DNA of 64,000 nt from Eubacterium sp. (GTDB lineage Bacteria > Bacillota > Clostridia > Lachnospirales > Lachnospiraceae). Positions 29,588-39,647 of this stretch are shown here, piece after piece. Numbering within the stretch: the first letter of the stretch is position 1; each line of letters begins with the position of its first letter. A program made the translations under genes and the position numbers. Under the pieces are notes generated by a model. The model was not told the DNA's origin and did not search any database. It worked only from the letters and a program-made list of their open reading frames with translations. The DNA lies in assembly GCA_017472565.1 (NCBI GenBank), contig JAFUPY010000038.1, forward strand, positions 1 through 64,000, given 5' to 3'.

Positions 29588-31144
29588 CTACTTCGCGTAA
29601 TCAATGACCCTGGATTCACGGATAACATTGACCTTGATCTGACCTGGATATTCAAGCTCTGTTTCAATCTGTTTAGAAATGTCACGAGCCATTAATACCA
29701 TATCTGCATCAGATACCTGCTCTGGTACAACCATAATTCGAATCTCTCTACCTGCCTGAATAGCAAAAGACTTGTCTACACCTTTGAAGTTGTTTGTAAT
29801 TTCTTCCAGCTGTTTTAATCTGTTGGAATATGTTTCAAGAGTTTCTCTTCTTGCGCCTGGTCTTGCTGCTGAAATGGTATCAGCTGCCTGTACTAAGCAT
29901 GCAATCAGAGTTTCTGGTTCTACATCACCATGGTGGGATTCAACCGCATTGATAATGGTAGCTGATTCTTTGTACTTTTTACAAAGATCCACACCAATCT
30001 GGATATGGGATCCTTCCATCTCATGATCCACAGATTTACCGATATCATGTAACAGACCTGCACGTTTTGCAGTTCTGACATCAACACCGATCTCAGCTGC
30101 CAGTAATCCGGCAAGCTGTGCAACCTCGATAGAATGCTTCAATGCATTCTGTCCATAACTGGTACGGAATTTCATTCTACCAAGTAAGCGGATCAGTTCA
30201 GGATGGATTCCATGAACACCCACTTCTAAGGATGCTGCTTCACCTTCTTCACGAATCATTGATTCAACTTCTTTTTGTGCTTTTTCAACCATTTCTTCGA
30301 TTCTAGCTGGATGAATACGTCCATCTACAATCAATTTTTCAAGGGCAATACGTGCAACTTCACGACGAATTGGATCAAAACCAGATAAAATAACTGCTTC
30401 TGGTGTATCATCAATAATCAGGTCTACACCTGTCATTGTTTCTAACGTACGAATATTACGTCCTTCACGACCAATGATTCGACCTTTCATTTCGTCATTT
30501 GGAAGCTGAACAACAGAAATTGTTGTTTCAGCAACATGATCTGCTGCACATTTCTGAATTGCAGTCACCACGTATTCACGTGCTTTTTTGCCTGCTTCTT
30601 CTTTTGCCTTTGTTTCTAATTCTTTGATTAACTTAGCAGTGTCAAGTTTAACATCTTCTTCAACGGTTTTTAAAAGATATTCTTTTGCCTGTTCGGAGGT
30701 CAGTCCAGAGATTCTTTCCAGTTCCTGTACTCTTTCTTCATTCAGTCTGGCAACTTCAGCCTGCTGACGTCTGATCTCTTCTTCCTTAGCAGCGAATCCC
30801 GCTTCTTTTTTCTCGATGGCTTCCATCTTCTTGTCCAGATTTTCTTCTTTCTGAACAATACGACGTTCGCTACGCTGAATCTCCGCTCTACGTTCTTTGA
30901 TCTCACGATCGAGTTCATTCTTGGTCTTAATGGACTCTTCTTTCACTTCGAGTAAAGCTTCACGTTTTTTTGCTTCTGCTGCTTTCACAGCGTCATCGAT
31001 AATAGAACGGGCGCGTTCCTCTGCACTTCCAAGCTTCTGAGCAGAAACTTTCTGGATGTGAGACTTGGTGGCGATATGTGCAACTACCGCACCAACGACA
31101 ACAGCAACTACTGCAACTACCACAGTAATGATGATGTCTTGCAC
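29588..31144 (-). CDS. rny: Ribonuclease Y
   Basis: 518 aa with a GTG start; AAGGAGG lies seven bases upstream. A membrane-bound endoribonuclease that starts mRNA decay. N-terminal membrane helix (about 4-25), long coiled coil (about 40-190), KH domain ([17 protein letters not shown]) and HD domain with [12 protein letters not shown]. The GTG and the Val/Ala-rich N-terminus are usual. It follows recA-recX but has its own strong promoter between them. Confidence 0.97.
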   Translation of the reverse strand: MQDIIITVVVAVVAVVVGAVVAHIATKSHIQKVSAQKLGSAEERARSIIDDAVKAAEAKKREALLEVKEESIKTKNELDREIKERRAEIQRSERRIVQKEENLDKKMEAIEKKEAGFAAKEEEIRRQQAEVARLNEERVQELERISGLTSEQAKEYLLKTVEEDVKLDTAKLIKELETKAKEEAGKKAREYVVTAIQKCAADHVAETTISVVQLPNDEMKGRIIGREGRNIRTLETMTGVDLIIDDTPEAVILSGFDPIRREVARIALEKLIVDGRIHPARIEEMVEKAQKEVESMIREEGEAASLEVGVHGIHPELIRLLGRMKFRTSYGQNALKHSIEVAQLAGLLAAEIGVDVRTAKRAGLLHDIGKSVDHEMEGSHIQIGVDLCKKYKESATIINAVESHHGDVEPETLIACLVQAADTISAARPGARRETLETYSNRLKQLEEITNNFKGVDKSFAIQAGREIRIMVVPEQVSDADMVLMARDISKQIETELEYPGQIKVNVIRESRVIDYAK

Positions 31145-31219
31145 AGGAGCACCTCCTTATTTAATTTTTTATATTGTATATATAACAAAATATAAAAATG
31201 TCATAACTACAACATATAA

Positions 31220-31248
31220 ATTCTATACTTTTTTATAAGTTATGTCAA
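31220..31248 (-). promoter_or_regulatory. Promoter for rny
   Basis: Minus strand TTGACA (31243-31248), 17 bases, TAGAAT (31220-31225). Perfect -35. About 75 bases upstream of the GTG start. Confidence 0.75.
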
Positions 31249-31255
31249 GCAGAAA

Positions 31256-31861
31256 TCAGTACTCTTCCAATCTCATACATCGCATTATTTCTTCGCTTTT
31301 GAAACCTTTTCTCAAAAGGAATTGATAGATACGTCTGCGCTGGGTATCATCTGTCTCTGCCGGGTCATAATGCTTCTTTATCAGCCAGTTTTTAATCAGC
31401 TCATCCGACGTAACGGTAAGTTCTTCCGCAAAGGCATGTGCAATCTGTTCCGAAGAGACGCCACGCTGCATCAAATCCATCTGAAGCTGACGTTTGCTCT
31501 TCTTTTCCTGATGAAAATGCACATAGTTGGCCGCATATCTGTCGTCATCAATATAGTGAAAAGACTCCACATACGCGATCGCCTCCTCAATAATATCCTC
31601 GGGATACTCTCCTTCCCGAAGCTTATCTCCCAATTGCTTTCTGGTCCGATCCATCTTCTGCAGCAAATACAGTGCCCGCTTCTTCGCACGCTTTAATAAA
31701 ATCTCATTGCGAATCTCCCTCCAGGCTTCTTCGGACAGAAAATCTCCCTCCTGCAGTTGGAAAGTGGCTGCTTCCTTTTTGTACAATAAAAAACTGAGTC
31801 CGCCTTCTAGACGAATGCGGACTCTCCCATTTTTAATCTGGGTGATTTCTTTAATTTCCAT
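31256..31861 (-). CDS. recX: Regulatory protein RecX
   Basis: 201 aa. Binds RecA filaments and limits their growth. All-helical repeats of the RecX fold: RALYLLQKMDRTRKQLGDKL, YVESFHYIDDDRYAANYV and a C-terminal QFLLRKGFKSEEIMRCM. It begins two bases after the recA stop, with only a weak internal binding site (GAAGAA), so it should be made at lower levels by coupling. Confidence 0.93.
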   Translation of the reverse strand: MEIKEITQIKNGRVRIRLEGGLSFLLYKKEAATFQLQEGDFLSEEAWREIRNEILLKRAKKRALYLLQKMDRTRKQLGDKLREGEYPEDIIEEAIAYVESFHYIDDDRYAANYVHFHQEKKSKRQLQMDLMQRGVSSEQIAHAFAEELTVTSDELIKNWLIKKHYDPAETDDTQRRRIYQFLLRKGFKSEEIMRCMRLEEY

Positions 31862-31863
31862 AA

Positions 31864-32892
31864 TTATTCTTCAACCGTTTCTGCTTCCTCACCAGCACCA
31901 TCCAGTTTATAAAAATCACGAACTTTGCGTTCAATCTCATCTCTGATTTCCGGATGTTCTTTCAGGAAAGTCTTGGCATTCTCTCTTCCCTGACCAATCT
32001 TTTCGCCTTCGTATGCATACCAGGCACCGGACTTGTTCACCACGTTCACATTGGCTGCCAGATCAAGGATATCCCCTTCTCTGGAAATGCCCTGTCCAAA
32101 CATAATGTCAAATTCTGCTTCCTTGAATGGTGGCGCAATCTTATTCTTAACAACCTTAATACGGGTTCTGTTACCGATGATCTCTCCCCCCTGCTTCAAA
32201 GACTCGATACGTCTGACATCCATACGGATGGAGGAATAAAACTTCAGCGCGCGACCGCCGGTTGTGGTCTCTGGATTACCGAACATAACCCCCACTTTTT
32301 CACGTAACTGGTTGATGAAAATAACGATACAGTTGGACTTGCTGATAACAGCGGTCAGTTTACGAAGAGCCTGAGACATCAGTCGCGCCTGCAGACCTAC
32401 GTGAGAATCGCCCATATCGCCGTCAATCTCAGCTTTTGGTACCAGTGCTGCAACAGAGTCAACGATCACGATATCTACCGCACCGGAGCGAACCATTGTC
32501 TCTGTAATCTCTAACGCCTGTTCACCATTGTCTGGCTGAGAAATATACAAGTTATCAATATCTACGCCAATCTTCTTCGCATAAACAGGATCCAGCGCAT
32601 GCTCAGCATCAATAAAACCAGCAATGCCGCCAGCCTTCTGCACTTCAGCTACCATATGTAACGCTACCGTCGTCTTACCGCTGGACTCTGGACCATAAAC
32701 TTCAATGACACGTCCCTTTGGAACGCCGCCAAGGCCCAGTGCAATATCTAAACTCAAACATCCGGTCGGAACTGTCTCAACATTCATGTTGGCACCGGAA
32801 TCGCCAAGCTTCATCACAGCTCCTTTACCATACTGCTTCTCAATCTGTGAAATCGCCGCGTCAAGGGCTTTTAATTTATCTTCTCTTGCCAT
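31864..32892 (-). CDS. recA: Recombinase RecA
   Basis: 342 aa. ATP-dependent strand exchange and SOS coprotease. P-loop GPESSGKTT, Walker [19 protein letters not shown] loop region with [17 protein letters not shown], and [10 protein letters not shown]. The acidic tail ends EEAETVEE. Start has GGAGAAG upstream. A consensus promoter and a LexA box lie directly in front, so SOS control is expected. Confidence 0.98.
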   Translation of the reverse strand: MAREDKLKALDAAISQIEKQYGKGAVMKLGDSGANMNVETVPTGCLSLDIALGLGGVPKGRVIEVYGPESSGKTTVALHMVAEVQKAGGIAGFIDAEHALDPVYAKKIGVDIDNLYISQPDNGEQALEITETMVRSGAVDIVIVDSVAALVPKAEIDGDMGDSHVGLQARLMSQALRKLTAVISKSNCIVIFINQLREKVGVMFGNPETTTGGRALKFYSSIRMDVRRIESLKQGGEIIGNRTRIKVVKNKIAPPFKEAEFDIMFGQGISREGDILDLAANVNVVNKSGAWYAYEGEKIGQGRENAKTFLKEHPEIRDEIERKVRDFYKLDGAGEEAETVEE

Positions 32893-32908
32893 GTTTCTTC
32901 TCCTTATT

Positions 32909-32922
32909 CGAACTTATGTTCG
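32909..32922 (-). promoter_or_regulatory. LexA (SOS) box upstream of recA
   Basis: CGAACTTATGTTCG is a perfect dyad that fits the Firmicutes LexA/DinR consensus CGAACnnnnGTTCG. It lies between the -10 and the recA start, so LexA bound there would block transcription. Confidence 0.88.
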
Positions 32923-32935
32923 CTCACTTGTTCTA

Positions 32936-32964
32936 ATAATAGTATAGTTTTGGTAAAAAGTCAA
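32936..32964 (-). promoter_or_regulatory. Promoter for recA-recX
   Basis: Minus strand TTGACT (32959-32964), 17 bases, TATTAT (32936-32941), just upstream of the LexA box. Confidence 0.82.
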
Positions 32965-33025
32965 CCACAAGAGCTTGTTTTTTTATAGAAAATGTAACCT
33001 CTTTTGATACTACCATAAAACATAA

Positions 33026-33061
33026 GAAAAAGCCACGGAAACGGACGTGTTTCCATGGCTT
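33026..33061 (-). terminator. Terminator after prfC
   Basis: Minus strand AAGCCA then GGAAAC pairs with GTTTCC then TGGCTT, with a C/A mismatch, followed by TTTTTC. It parts prfC from the recA promoter. Confidence 0.85.
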
Positions 33062-33122
33062 ATATCCCTTAAAAATTTATAAATTCATACGGATTTGTGT
33101 ACGATATATCATACTATAAATA

Positions 33123-34712
33123 CTAATTTGTACCAAATTCAGAAAGGATCAGGTCTTTGTTGCGATCAAGTGTCATACCAACACTCCAACTGTTTACGAA
33201 CAGGAGCAATGGATTGCCCTTCAAATCCTGAATCTTCTTCATATCAGATGTACCGGACAGCTTGTCCATATCGATGTCTTTATTTTCAATCCAGCGGATA
33301 TGTTCGTATGGAAGGGTTTCCAGTCGGATATCCACATTGTATTCATTTTCCAGACGGAACTTTAATACGTCAAACTGCAGTACACCGACAACGCCAACGA
33401 TGATTTCTTCCAGACCTGTATTGTACTCCTGAAAAATCTGAATGGCACCCTCCTGGGCAATCTGCGTGATTCCTTTTACGAACTGTTTACGCTTCATGGT
33501 ATCCATCTGACGCACACGTGCAAAATGCTCTGGCGCAAATGTTGGAATCCCTTCAAAAGCAAACTTTTCAGATGCAGTTGTAATGGTATCACCGATGGAG
33601 AAAATACCCGGATCAAACACACCAATAATATCTCCTGCGTAAGCTTCCTCCACAATCTTACGTTCCTGTGCCATCATCTGCTGTGGCTGGGACAGTTTCA
33701 TTTTTCTGCCGCCCTGAATGTGAGTCACTTCCATTCCAGCGGTAAACTTGCCGGAGGTAATTCGCATAAACGCAATTCGATCCCGGTGCGCCTTGTTCAT
33801 GTTGGCCTGAATCTTAAATACAAAGGCACTGAAATCTTCGGAGAACGGATCAATCACACCGATATCTGCCTTACGAGGCAATGGTGTAGATGTCATCTGT
33901 AAAAAGTGTTTTAAGAAGGTTTCAACACCGAAGTTAGTCAGCGCAGACCCAAAAAACACCGGTGACAATGCACCTGCAGAAACCAGTTCCTGATCAAACT
34001 CCGCACTGGCGCCGTCAAGAAGCTCGATTTCTTCCATAAGCTGTTCTCTTGCTTCCTCGCCGATTACATCTACCAACTCGTCAGAATCCACATCATAGTA
34101 AGTCTCTGTTCCCTCTTTTGTACCCTTTAAAGTATCGGAGAAGATCATGACCTTTCTTGTATTTCTGTCATAAACACCTTTGAAGTTTTTACCGGAACCG
34201 ATTGGCCAGTTTATCGGGCAGGTGGCGATTCCAAGTTCTTTTTCCACCTCATCGATCAGATCAAAGGTATCGTTGGCATCACGGTCCATTTTATTAATAA
34301 AAGTAAAAATCGGAATGTGACGCATTGCACAAACTTTGAAAAGCTTTCTTGTCTGTGCTTCTACACCCTTGGAACCATCGATGACCATTACTGCAGAGTC
34401 TGCAGCCATCAGGGTACGATAGGTATCCTCGGAAAAGTCCTGATGTCCAGGTGTATCCAGAATGTTAATGCAATATCCATCATAATTGAACTGGAGTACG
34501 GAAGATGTTACAGAAATACCTCTCTGCTTTTCAATCTCCATCCAGTCAGAAACTGCATGACGCGCAGTTGCCTTTCCCTTAACAGAACCTGCCAGATTGA
34601 TGGCACCACCGTAAAGCAAAAACTTCTCTGTCAGAGTTGTCTTCCCAGCATCCGGATGGGAAATGATGGCAAAGGTTCTTCTTTTTTCTATCTCTTTTCT
34701 TAAATCAGCCAA
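33123..34712 (-). CDS. prfC: Peptide chain release factor 3
   Basis: 529 aa from a TTG start at 34712 that has GGAGG seven bases upstream; an ATG ten codons earlier places that site inside the frame and is unlikely. A GTPase that recycles RF1/RF2. P-loop SHPDAGKTTLTEK, switch region DTPGHQDFSED, NKMD-type motif NKMDRD. C-terminal RF3 domain with GVLQFDVLKFRLENEYNV. It lies 97 bases after deoB with no clear terminator, so partial co-transcription is possible. Confidence 0.93.
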   Translation of the reverse strand: MADLRKEIEKRRTFAIISHPDAGKTTLTEKFLLYGGAINLAGSVKGKATARHAVSDWMEIEKQRGISVTSSVLQFNYDGYCINILDTPGHQDFSEDTYRTLMAADSAVMVIDGSKGVEAQTRKLFKVCAMRHIPIFTFINKMDRDANDTFDLIDEVEKELGIATCPINWPIGSGKNFKGVYDRNTRKVMIFSDTLKGTKEGTETYYDVDSDELVDVIGEEAREQLMEEIELLDGASAEFDQELVSAGALSPVFFGSALTNFGVETFLKHFLQMTSTPLPRKADIGVIDPFSEDFSAFVFKIQANMNKAHRDRIAFMRITSGKFTAGMEVTHIQGGRKMKLSQPQQMMAQERKIVEEAYAGDIIGVFDPGIFSIGDTITTASEKFAFEGIPTFAPEHFARVRQMDTMKRKQFVKGITQIAQEGAIQIFQEYNTGLEEIIVGVVGVLQFDVLKFRLENEYNVDIRLETLPYEHIRWIENKDIDMDKLSGTSDMKKIQDLKGNPLLLFVNSWSVGMTLDRNKDLILSEFGTN

Positions 34713-34809
34713 AGTGCTTCCTCCAATTAGATAACCGTCCATTGTTCGTTATTTTCATCCTAACCAAAATCTCTTACAACACTGATTTTGGCACAGTCTG
34801 AAAAACATT

Positions 34810-35985
34810 TTAATCGACCCAACCACCATTGTCAAGGATACTATTACCACTGATTTCCTTCTGGATTCCAAAGTAGTCCAAAATCGTTGCACCAATGTCA
34901 GCAAAGGTGTCTAAGGTACCATAATCCACCCCTGGTTTGACGGGTTTGCCATACATGATAAGAGGGGTATATTCTCTGGAGTGATCGGTTGAGCAGGCAA
35001 ATCCAGGATCGCAGCCATGATCTGCCGTAATAAGAAGAATATCCTCACTCCGCATTTTTCCCATAATCTCCGGCAAACGTTCATCAAAATAAGTCAGCGC
35101 CTTTGCATAGCCTTCCACATCATTGCGATGGCCATAGAGCATGTCATAGTCCACAAGATTTATAAAACACAGCCCTTCAAAGTCCTGTTCCATGTATGCC
35201 AATGTCTTATCAATGCCATCCCCATTGTTTTTCGTTCGCACATAATCTGTAATGCCTTTTCCTGCAAAAATATCATATATTTTCCCAACACCAAGAACCG
35301 CCTTGCCTGCCTCCTGCAGCTGATCCAGCATGGTTGTTTTTGGTGGCTGCAGGGAATAGTCGTGACGATTGGAAGTACGGGTAAAATTGCCTGGTTCTCC
35401 GACAAACGGTCTGGCAATGACACGGCCAACACCATGTTCTCCCGTAAGAAGTTCCCTGGCAATTTCACAGTATTTATAGAGCTGCGCAACCGGTACGATT
35501 TCCTCATGGGCAGCAATCTGGAACACAGAATCCGCAGAGGTATACACGATCAGATCCCCTGTTTCCATGTGCTGCTTTCCATAGTCCTTGATCACTTCTG
35601 TACCGGAATATGGCAGATTGCAAAGCACGCCGCGACCAGTTTTTTCACTGAAAGCCTGCAGCAAATCTTTTGGAAAACCATTTGGATAGGTCGGCAACGG
35701 ACGTTTTGAAATCACACCTGCGATCTCCCAATGCCCAATCGTAGTATCCTTTCCCTTGGACTGTTCTGTGACTCTTGCAAAAGAACCGATTGGCTGCTCA
35801 CATCTTGATCCGCAGCTAACCCCTTCGATATTGAACAGCCCAAGCTGTCTCATATGATCCAGTTTAAAATACGGACTTGCAGAGACGGAACACAGCGTAT
35901 TACTTCCCGCATCGCCATACTCTGCCGCATCCGGCATGGCGCCAATTCCTACACTGTCTAATACAATCAAAAATACTCGTTTCAT
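34810..35985 (-). CDS. deoB: Phosphopentomutase
   Basis: 391 aa. Interconverts (deoxy)ribose 1- and 5-phosphate, linking nucleoside phosphorolysis to central metabolism. Alkaline phosphatase fold: VLDSVGIGAMPDA at the N-terminus, the phospho-acceptor Thr in GKDTTIGHWE, and metal ligands in ITADHGCDPG and STDHSREYTPL. It could use the ribose 1-phosphate made by the purine nucleoside phosphorylase near 53-54 kb. Confidence 0.96.
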   Translation of the reverse strand: MKRVFLIVLDSVGIGAMPDAAEYGDAGSNTLCSVSASPYFKLDHMRQLGLFNIEGVSCGSRCEQPIGSFARVTEQSKGKDTTIGHWEIAGVISKRPLPTYPNGFPKDLLQAFSEKTGRGVLCNLPYSGTEVIKDYGKQHMETGDLIVYTSADSVFQIAAHEEIVPVAQLYKYCEIARELLTGEHGVGRVIARPFVGEPGNFTRTSNRHDYSLQPPKTTMLDQLQEAGKAVLGVGKIYDIFAGKGITDYVRTKNNGDGIDKTLAYMEQDFEGLCFINLVDYDMLYGHRNDVEGYAKALTYFDERLPEIMGKMRSEDILLITADHGCDPGFACSTDHSREYTPLIMYGKPVKPGVDYGTLDTFADIGATILDYFGIQKEISGNSILDNGGWVD

Positions 35986-36013
35986 CTTACGTCCCTCACT
36001 TACGAATCCTAAT

Positions 36014-36041
36014 ATAATACATGCGTTTTTAGTATTGTCAT
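36014..36041 (-). promoter_or_regulatory. Possible promoter for deoB
   Basis: Minus strand ATGACA (36036-36041), 16 bases, TATTAT (36014-36019), about 30 bases before the ATG. Only a moderate match. Confidence 0.45.
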
Positions 36042-36128
36042 CTATTTATATGATACTCATTTTTCGTTGTAAAACAATCAAATTCTGCTTGTTTGTGTTT
36101 TTTTCTTCTTTCTCTGGTCTCAAACCGT

Positions 36129-36857
36129 TTACTTCGTTGTAATCGGTGTAATCACAATATTTTCTGCTGAGATACCTGTTTTACGCTTCACTATATCTTC
36201 TACTTGAGCACGTTTTGCCTCTGTGGCATCACCCATATTCAAAACAACATCTGCTTCCTCATCCGTGATGCTGACAACCACATCCGTAAATCCTTTCGCC
36301 ATCAACAGGTTTTCTGCTGCACTTTCTTTTTCTGCAATTTCTGTCATTTCTTCCAATTGGTCAATGGCATCCTGTTTCTGCGCATCTGTCACATTTTCAT
36401 TATTGATGATTTCCATCAGTGTTTCTTTATTCTTAGATCTGGTCTGTTCTCTTGTCAGCTTCATCTGGGAAGCAACATTGCTTGTATCAGCAGAAGTCAA
36501 TACTGTGGTCCCCGCATCAGAAGCATCTTCTTCTGGAATGGCAGCATCTTCTCCCGATGCAGTTTCTGTGGTATTTGCCGTGCTGTCGCCACCAGTTGCT
36601 GTTGTGTCGGATTGTCCTTCTGCTGAAGCCAGCTCCTCTGGTGCTTCGGTGTCCGTAAATATTTCTGCAGCCAGATCTTCCTCCGAAATATCCAGCAAAC
36701 CATCTGCGGATACTTCCTGATTGCCGGCTTCCTGATTTTCTGCCACCGACTCCCTGGTATCCGTATTCGCCTGTGTATAGCTTATGTATCCAGCCACTGC
36801 GATTAAAAGTGCAAGGGCTGTAATGATGACCTGATTTTTACGAAAAATACGTTTCAA
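36129..36857 (-). CDS. spoIIIAH: Stage III sporulation protein AH
   Basis: 242 aa. Mother-cell half of the SpoIIIAH-SpoIIQ channel. A basic N-terminus (KRIFRKNQ), one membrane helix (about 10-28), a long Ala/Thr/Glu/Ser-rich linker (about 35-130) and a C-terminal ring-forming domain beginning with LTREQTRSKNKETLMEI and including LLMAKGFTDVVVSIT. The first codon overlaps the end of spoIIIAG (ATGA at 36854-36857). Last gene of the operon; no clear terminator before deoB. Confidence 0.93.
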   Translation of the reverse strand: MKRIFRKNQVIITALALLIAVAGYISYTQANTDTRESVAENQEAGNQEVSADGLLDISEEDLAAEIFTDTEAPEELASAEGQSDTTATGGDSTANTTETASGEDAAIPEEDASDAGTTVLTSADTSNVASQMKLTREQTRSKNKETLMEIINNENVTDAQKQDAIDQLEEMTEIAEKESAAENLLMAKGFTDVVVSITDEEADVVLNMGDATEAKRAQVEDIVKRKTGISAENIVITPITTK

Positions 36858-37453
36858 TTTGTTCCCTCCTGTATGTTCATCTTTACTATTTTAATTTTAT
36901 GAACCTCGATATTGAATAATGCCTGAATTGCTTCGGAAATATTTTGTGCCGTTACTGCATTATTTCCTCCCTGGGCAACCACTAGCACACCTTCTATCTC
37001 TGGCGTTGTCTCCTTGGAAATAAAAGGGCCGCCTTCATCGGTCTGATTTTCATAGACCGTAGTCTCACTGGTCTGCTGCTGGGTAGACTGGATGCCCTCC
37101 CCTTCTGTTCCTGAGGTAGTCTGGTAAGAAGATTCCTTGTCCTTTTCCACCACAGATTCTCCTGTATCTTTTAAGGTAATCATCACCTGTACCTGTCCTA
37201 CCCCTTCCATAGTACGAAGGATTTCCTCCAGACGTGTTTCCAACTGATCTTCGTAAGAATTGTCTGTCGCCGGTTCTGATTGTTGTATTGTCTCCGAAAA
37301 AATCCCCTCATTTTTTTTGTTTTCCTCATTTTTGTTGGAACCTGTTGGGATAGCGATTACAAGCAGTAAAACTCCCGCCAGGAACACAATCAGCCATTGA
37401 TCCTTTTTCCATTGCTTCCACTTTTTTTCTTTGAAAAAACCTTTGATATCCAT
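36854..37453 (-). CDS. spoIIIAG: Stage III sporulation protein AG
   Basis: 199 aa. Forms a large ring in the mother cell-forespore channel. One membrane helix (about 20-40), a charged linker, and a ring domain ILRTMEGVGQVQVMITLKDT with GVLVVAQGGNN and SEAIQALFNIEVHKIKI. GGGAG lies before the ATG. Confidence 0.93.
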   Translation of the reverse strand: MDIKGFFKEKKWKQWKKDQWLIVFLAGVLLLVIAIPTGSNKNEENKKNEGIFSETIQQSEPATDNSYEDQLETRLEEILRTMEGVGQVQVMITLKDTGESVVEKDKESSYQTTSGTEGEGIQSTQQQTSETTVYENQTDEGGPFISKETTPEIEGVLVVAQGGNNAVTAQNISEAIQALFNIEVHKIKIVKMNIQEGTN

Positions 37454-37505
37454 GTTTACTCCCTATGTTATGTGTCAATTGCATTCATTCTGTTTTCAAC
37501 AAGCA

Positions 37506-37847
37506 TTATTGCTTCTCATTTTCAGAATCGCTCGTTTCACTTTCCTCAATCAGACTTTCTTCTATTAACTTTTCATAATATATCCGAGAATTTTCTTCCA
37601 TTTCTTCCAGATCTAACTCAACTTCTGCCGTTTGCTCCTGATAAAAAGATTCGTCTAATATCTTTTCTGAAAAATCCCCTTCTCCAAACAGGTTCAATAC
37701 AGGGCGCATTACCAGTACGATCATTAAAAGACCTGCAAAAAAGCGAATATATTTGGTGTATTTTTCTCCTGGCAAAAGTTGGAGCATTACGGTGATAAAA
37801 ATAGAAAAATAGATAATGGGTTTGACCCAGTTTAAAATAATATCCAT
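37506..37847 (-). CDS. spoIIIAF: Stage III sporulation protein AF, unusually short
   Basis: 113 aa. Two membrane helices (about 8-26 and 33-52: GEKYTKYIRFFAGLLMIV between and within) mark SpoIIIAF. After them are only about 55 acidic residues ending in DSENEKQ. The Bacillus protein is remembered at about 206 aa with a soluble ring domain that seems absent here. There is no room for it before spoIIIAG, only 52 bases, and no sign of a frameshift. GGAG lies before the ATG. Confidence 0.85.
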   Translation of the reverse strand: MDIILNWVKPIIYFSIFITVMLQLLPGEKYTKYIRFFAGLLMIVLVMRPVLNLFGEGDFSEKILDESFYQEQTAEVELDLEEMEENSRIYYEKLIEESLIEESETSDSENEKQ

Positions 37848-37908
37848 TTGCTTCTCCTATTTTCGATATGAATACACATCCATTTTTGTTCAAATCCTTG
37901 CTTCTCCG

Positions 37909-39215
37909 TCAGATCCGCACTGAGGCGGTTACCATGGCAATAGACACCATGAACATCATCAGTGCTGTCATCAACACATGAAGCAACAGCTTGGCCGCCT
38001 CTCCTACCCCGCTGATACACTCACAAACCCGCTTGTCCGCAATGGGCTGAACCACAGCCCCTGTCAGTTTATATAAAAAGGTTAGCAGGGCAAGCTTTAC
38101 TAATGGAGCCAGCACAATAAGCAGCAACAGGATAATCGCTGTCACACCGATCCCATTTTTAATCACCACTGCCGAACCGAGAAACATGCTTGTCAGAGCA
38201 TTTGCCGCAGAACCAAGTCCCGGAATCGCACTGATTGCTTTGGTGACCGCTGTGTTTTTCAGGCTGTCCACCGCCGGGGCAATCAGATTTGCAGGATATT
38301 GATGCCTGTGATTCCACCGATCATCAGGCGCAGCACCCAAGTGATACCTTTTTTCAGCAAATCGGTAATGCCTGATATCAGACGTTCCTCTGACAAAAGA
38401 TTCAGCATCATCAACACCACATAAATATGTATGGCAGGAATAATGACATACACCAAAATCCGCTCAATCAGATAAATCACCACAATAATGATCTGATAGA
38501 ACACCGCAGCCGAAGACACGGCAGTGGTAAAGGACAAAGCCATGCAGAAAGCCGGAATCAACGCCTGCATAAACCCAATCAGACTATCCATTACTTCTAC
38601 CAGCAGCTGACTGGACACCAAATAGGACTTCATAAGCAACGTAATCAATGCCAAGTAGAAAATAAAAAAGCAGCTTTTTTGAATCTGACTGTTCTTAAAT
38701 ACCATAGCAAAGTTGTTGAGCATGGCAAAAGCCACACACATAATCAAAATCTGAACAAATATCGGTCTGCTCTCCTGCAGTTCAGAAGCCAGCAACGACC
38801 AAATCTGTGAAAAGAACCACTTCTTATCCACTTGTCCATTTTCTGCAATCAAGGTTTTGACCAGTTCGCCAAAACTCATGGGAGACTCTGTCTCCACGCT
38901 TTCTAAAAAGTCATCCAACTCTGAGAAATCAAGGCTGTCCAACAATTCGTCAATGGATTCCTCATACAATTCTTCGCCAGAGGATTGGATTTCATCGGTG
39001 TTGATTTCACCTTCGATAATAACGGTTGTATCATCTTGGGTGGTTTCATTTAAGATGGACTCTAATGCCGTTTGGTCTTGTAATGGTTGCGACGCAGCCG
39101 AGGAAGGAAACGCTATATGTATAAGACAAAACAAAATGATTATTGTTGTAACTATACATTTTCCTTGTTTTTTCCCAAAGCTTCTTTTTTCTTTTGTAAT
39201 TTGATACCCTCTCAT
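37909..39215 (-). pseudogene. spoIIIAE: spoIIIAE, broken by an apparent one-base frameshift
   Basis: Multi-pass membrane protein of the SpoIIIA complex. The first frame (39215 to 38283, 310 aa) has an export signal, an acidic region and about six membrane helices, and ends TGINILQI then TGA. The rest is in another frame down to 37909 and carries the conserved part NLIAPAVDSLKNTAVTKA with SAIPGLGSA and three more helices. One added A in the AAA run at 38288-38290 would join them as LQNLIAPAVDS, giving about 435 aa, close to the family. All other coding features are intact, so this is a recent mutation, a sequencing error, or (less likely) recoding. Confidence 0.88.
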
Positions 39216-39604
39216 GTTAAAAACCCTTCCAAAGTCTGGATTAACACCATCAAAATCGGCATACTAAGGGCGATAATAGACAGCTTTCCAAACATCTCAA
39301 TCTGGGTTCCAATAGAGCTGTATCCCGCATCCTGACAAAGACTGGCAGCAAACTCTGCCACATAGGTAATCCCAATCATTTTAATCAAGGCCTTCACATA
39401 GCTGGAATCCACAGTCATCAGGCTCTGGAGCTGCTTCACCGAACCCATTACCACAGAAAGCCGATCCACCGCAAAAAACAGAATACACACTGCGCAGCCA
39501 AGACCAATATAAAGGGCATAGTCCTGTTTTTGCTGCTTTAAAAGCACCGCTAAGAACACACCGCCAAGTCCCAGCATGGCAACCTTTACAATTCCCATTT
39601 TCAT
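39212..39604 (-). CDS. spoIIIAD: Stage III sporulation protein AD
   Basis: 130 aa, four predicted membrane helices. Conserved: MGIVKVAMLGLGGVFLA at the start and YVAEFAASLCQDAGYSSIG near residue 80. An ATG two codons in is an alternative. The stop overlaps the start of spoIIIAE as ATGA, indicating coupling. Confidence 0.93.
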   Translation of the reverse strand: MKMGIVKVAMLGLGGVFLAVLLKQQKQDYALYIGLGCAVCILFFAVDRLSVVMGSVKQLQSLMTVDSSYVKALIKMIGITYVAEFAASLCQDAGYSSIGTQIEMFGKLSIIALSMPILMVLIQTLEGFLT

Positions 39605-39647
39605 TCCTCACTTTCCTTGCAAATCATCTCTTACGCACTGTCAAAAG

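Noticed and set aside
34742..34810. Inverted repeat CCAAAATC/GATTTTGG between deoB and prfC as a terminator
   Set aside because: The loop is long, pairing is AT-rich and no T run follows on the minus strand.
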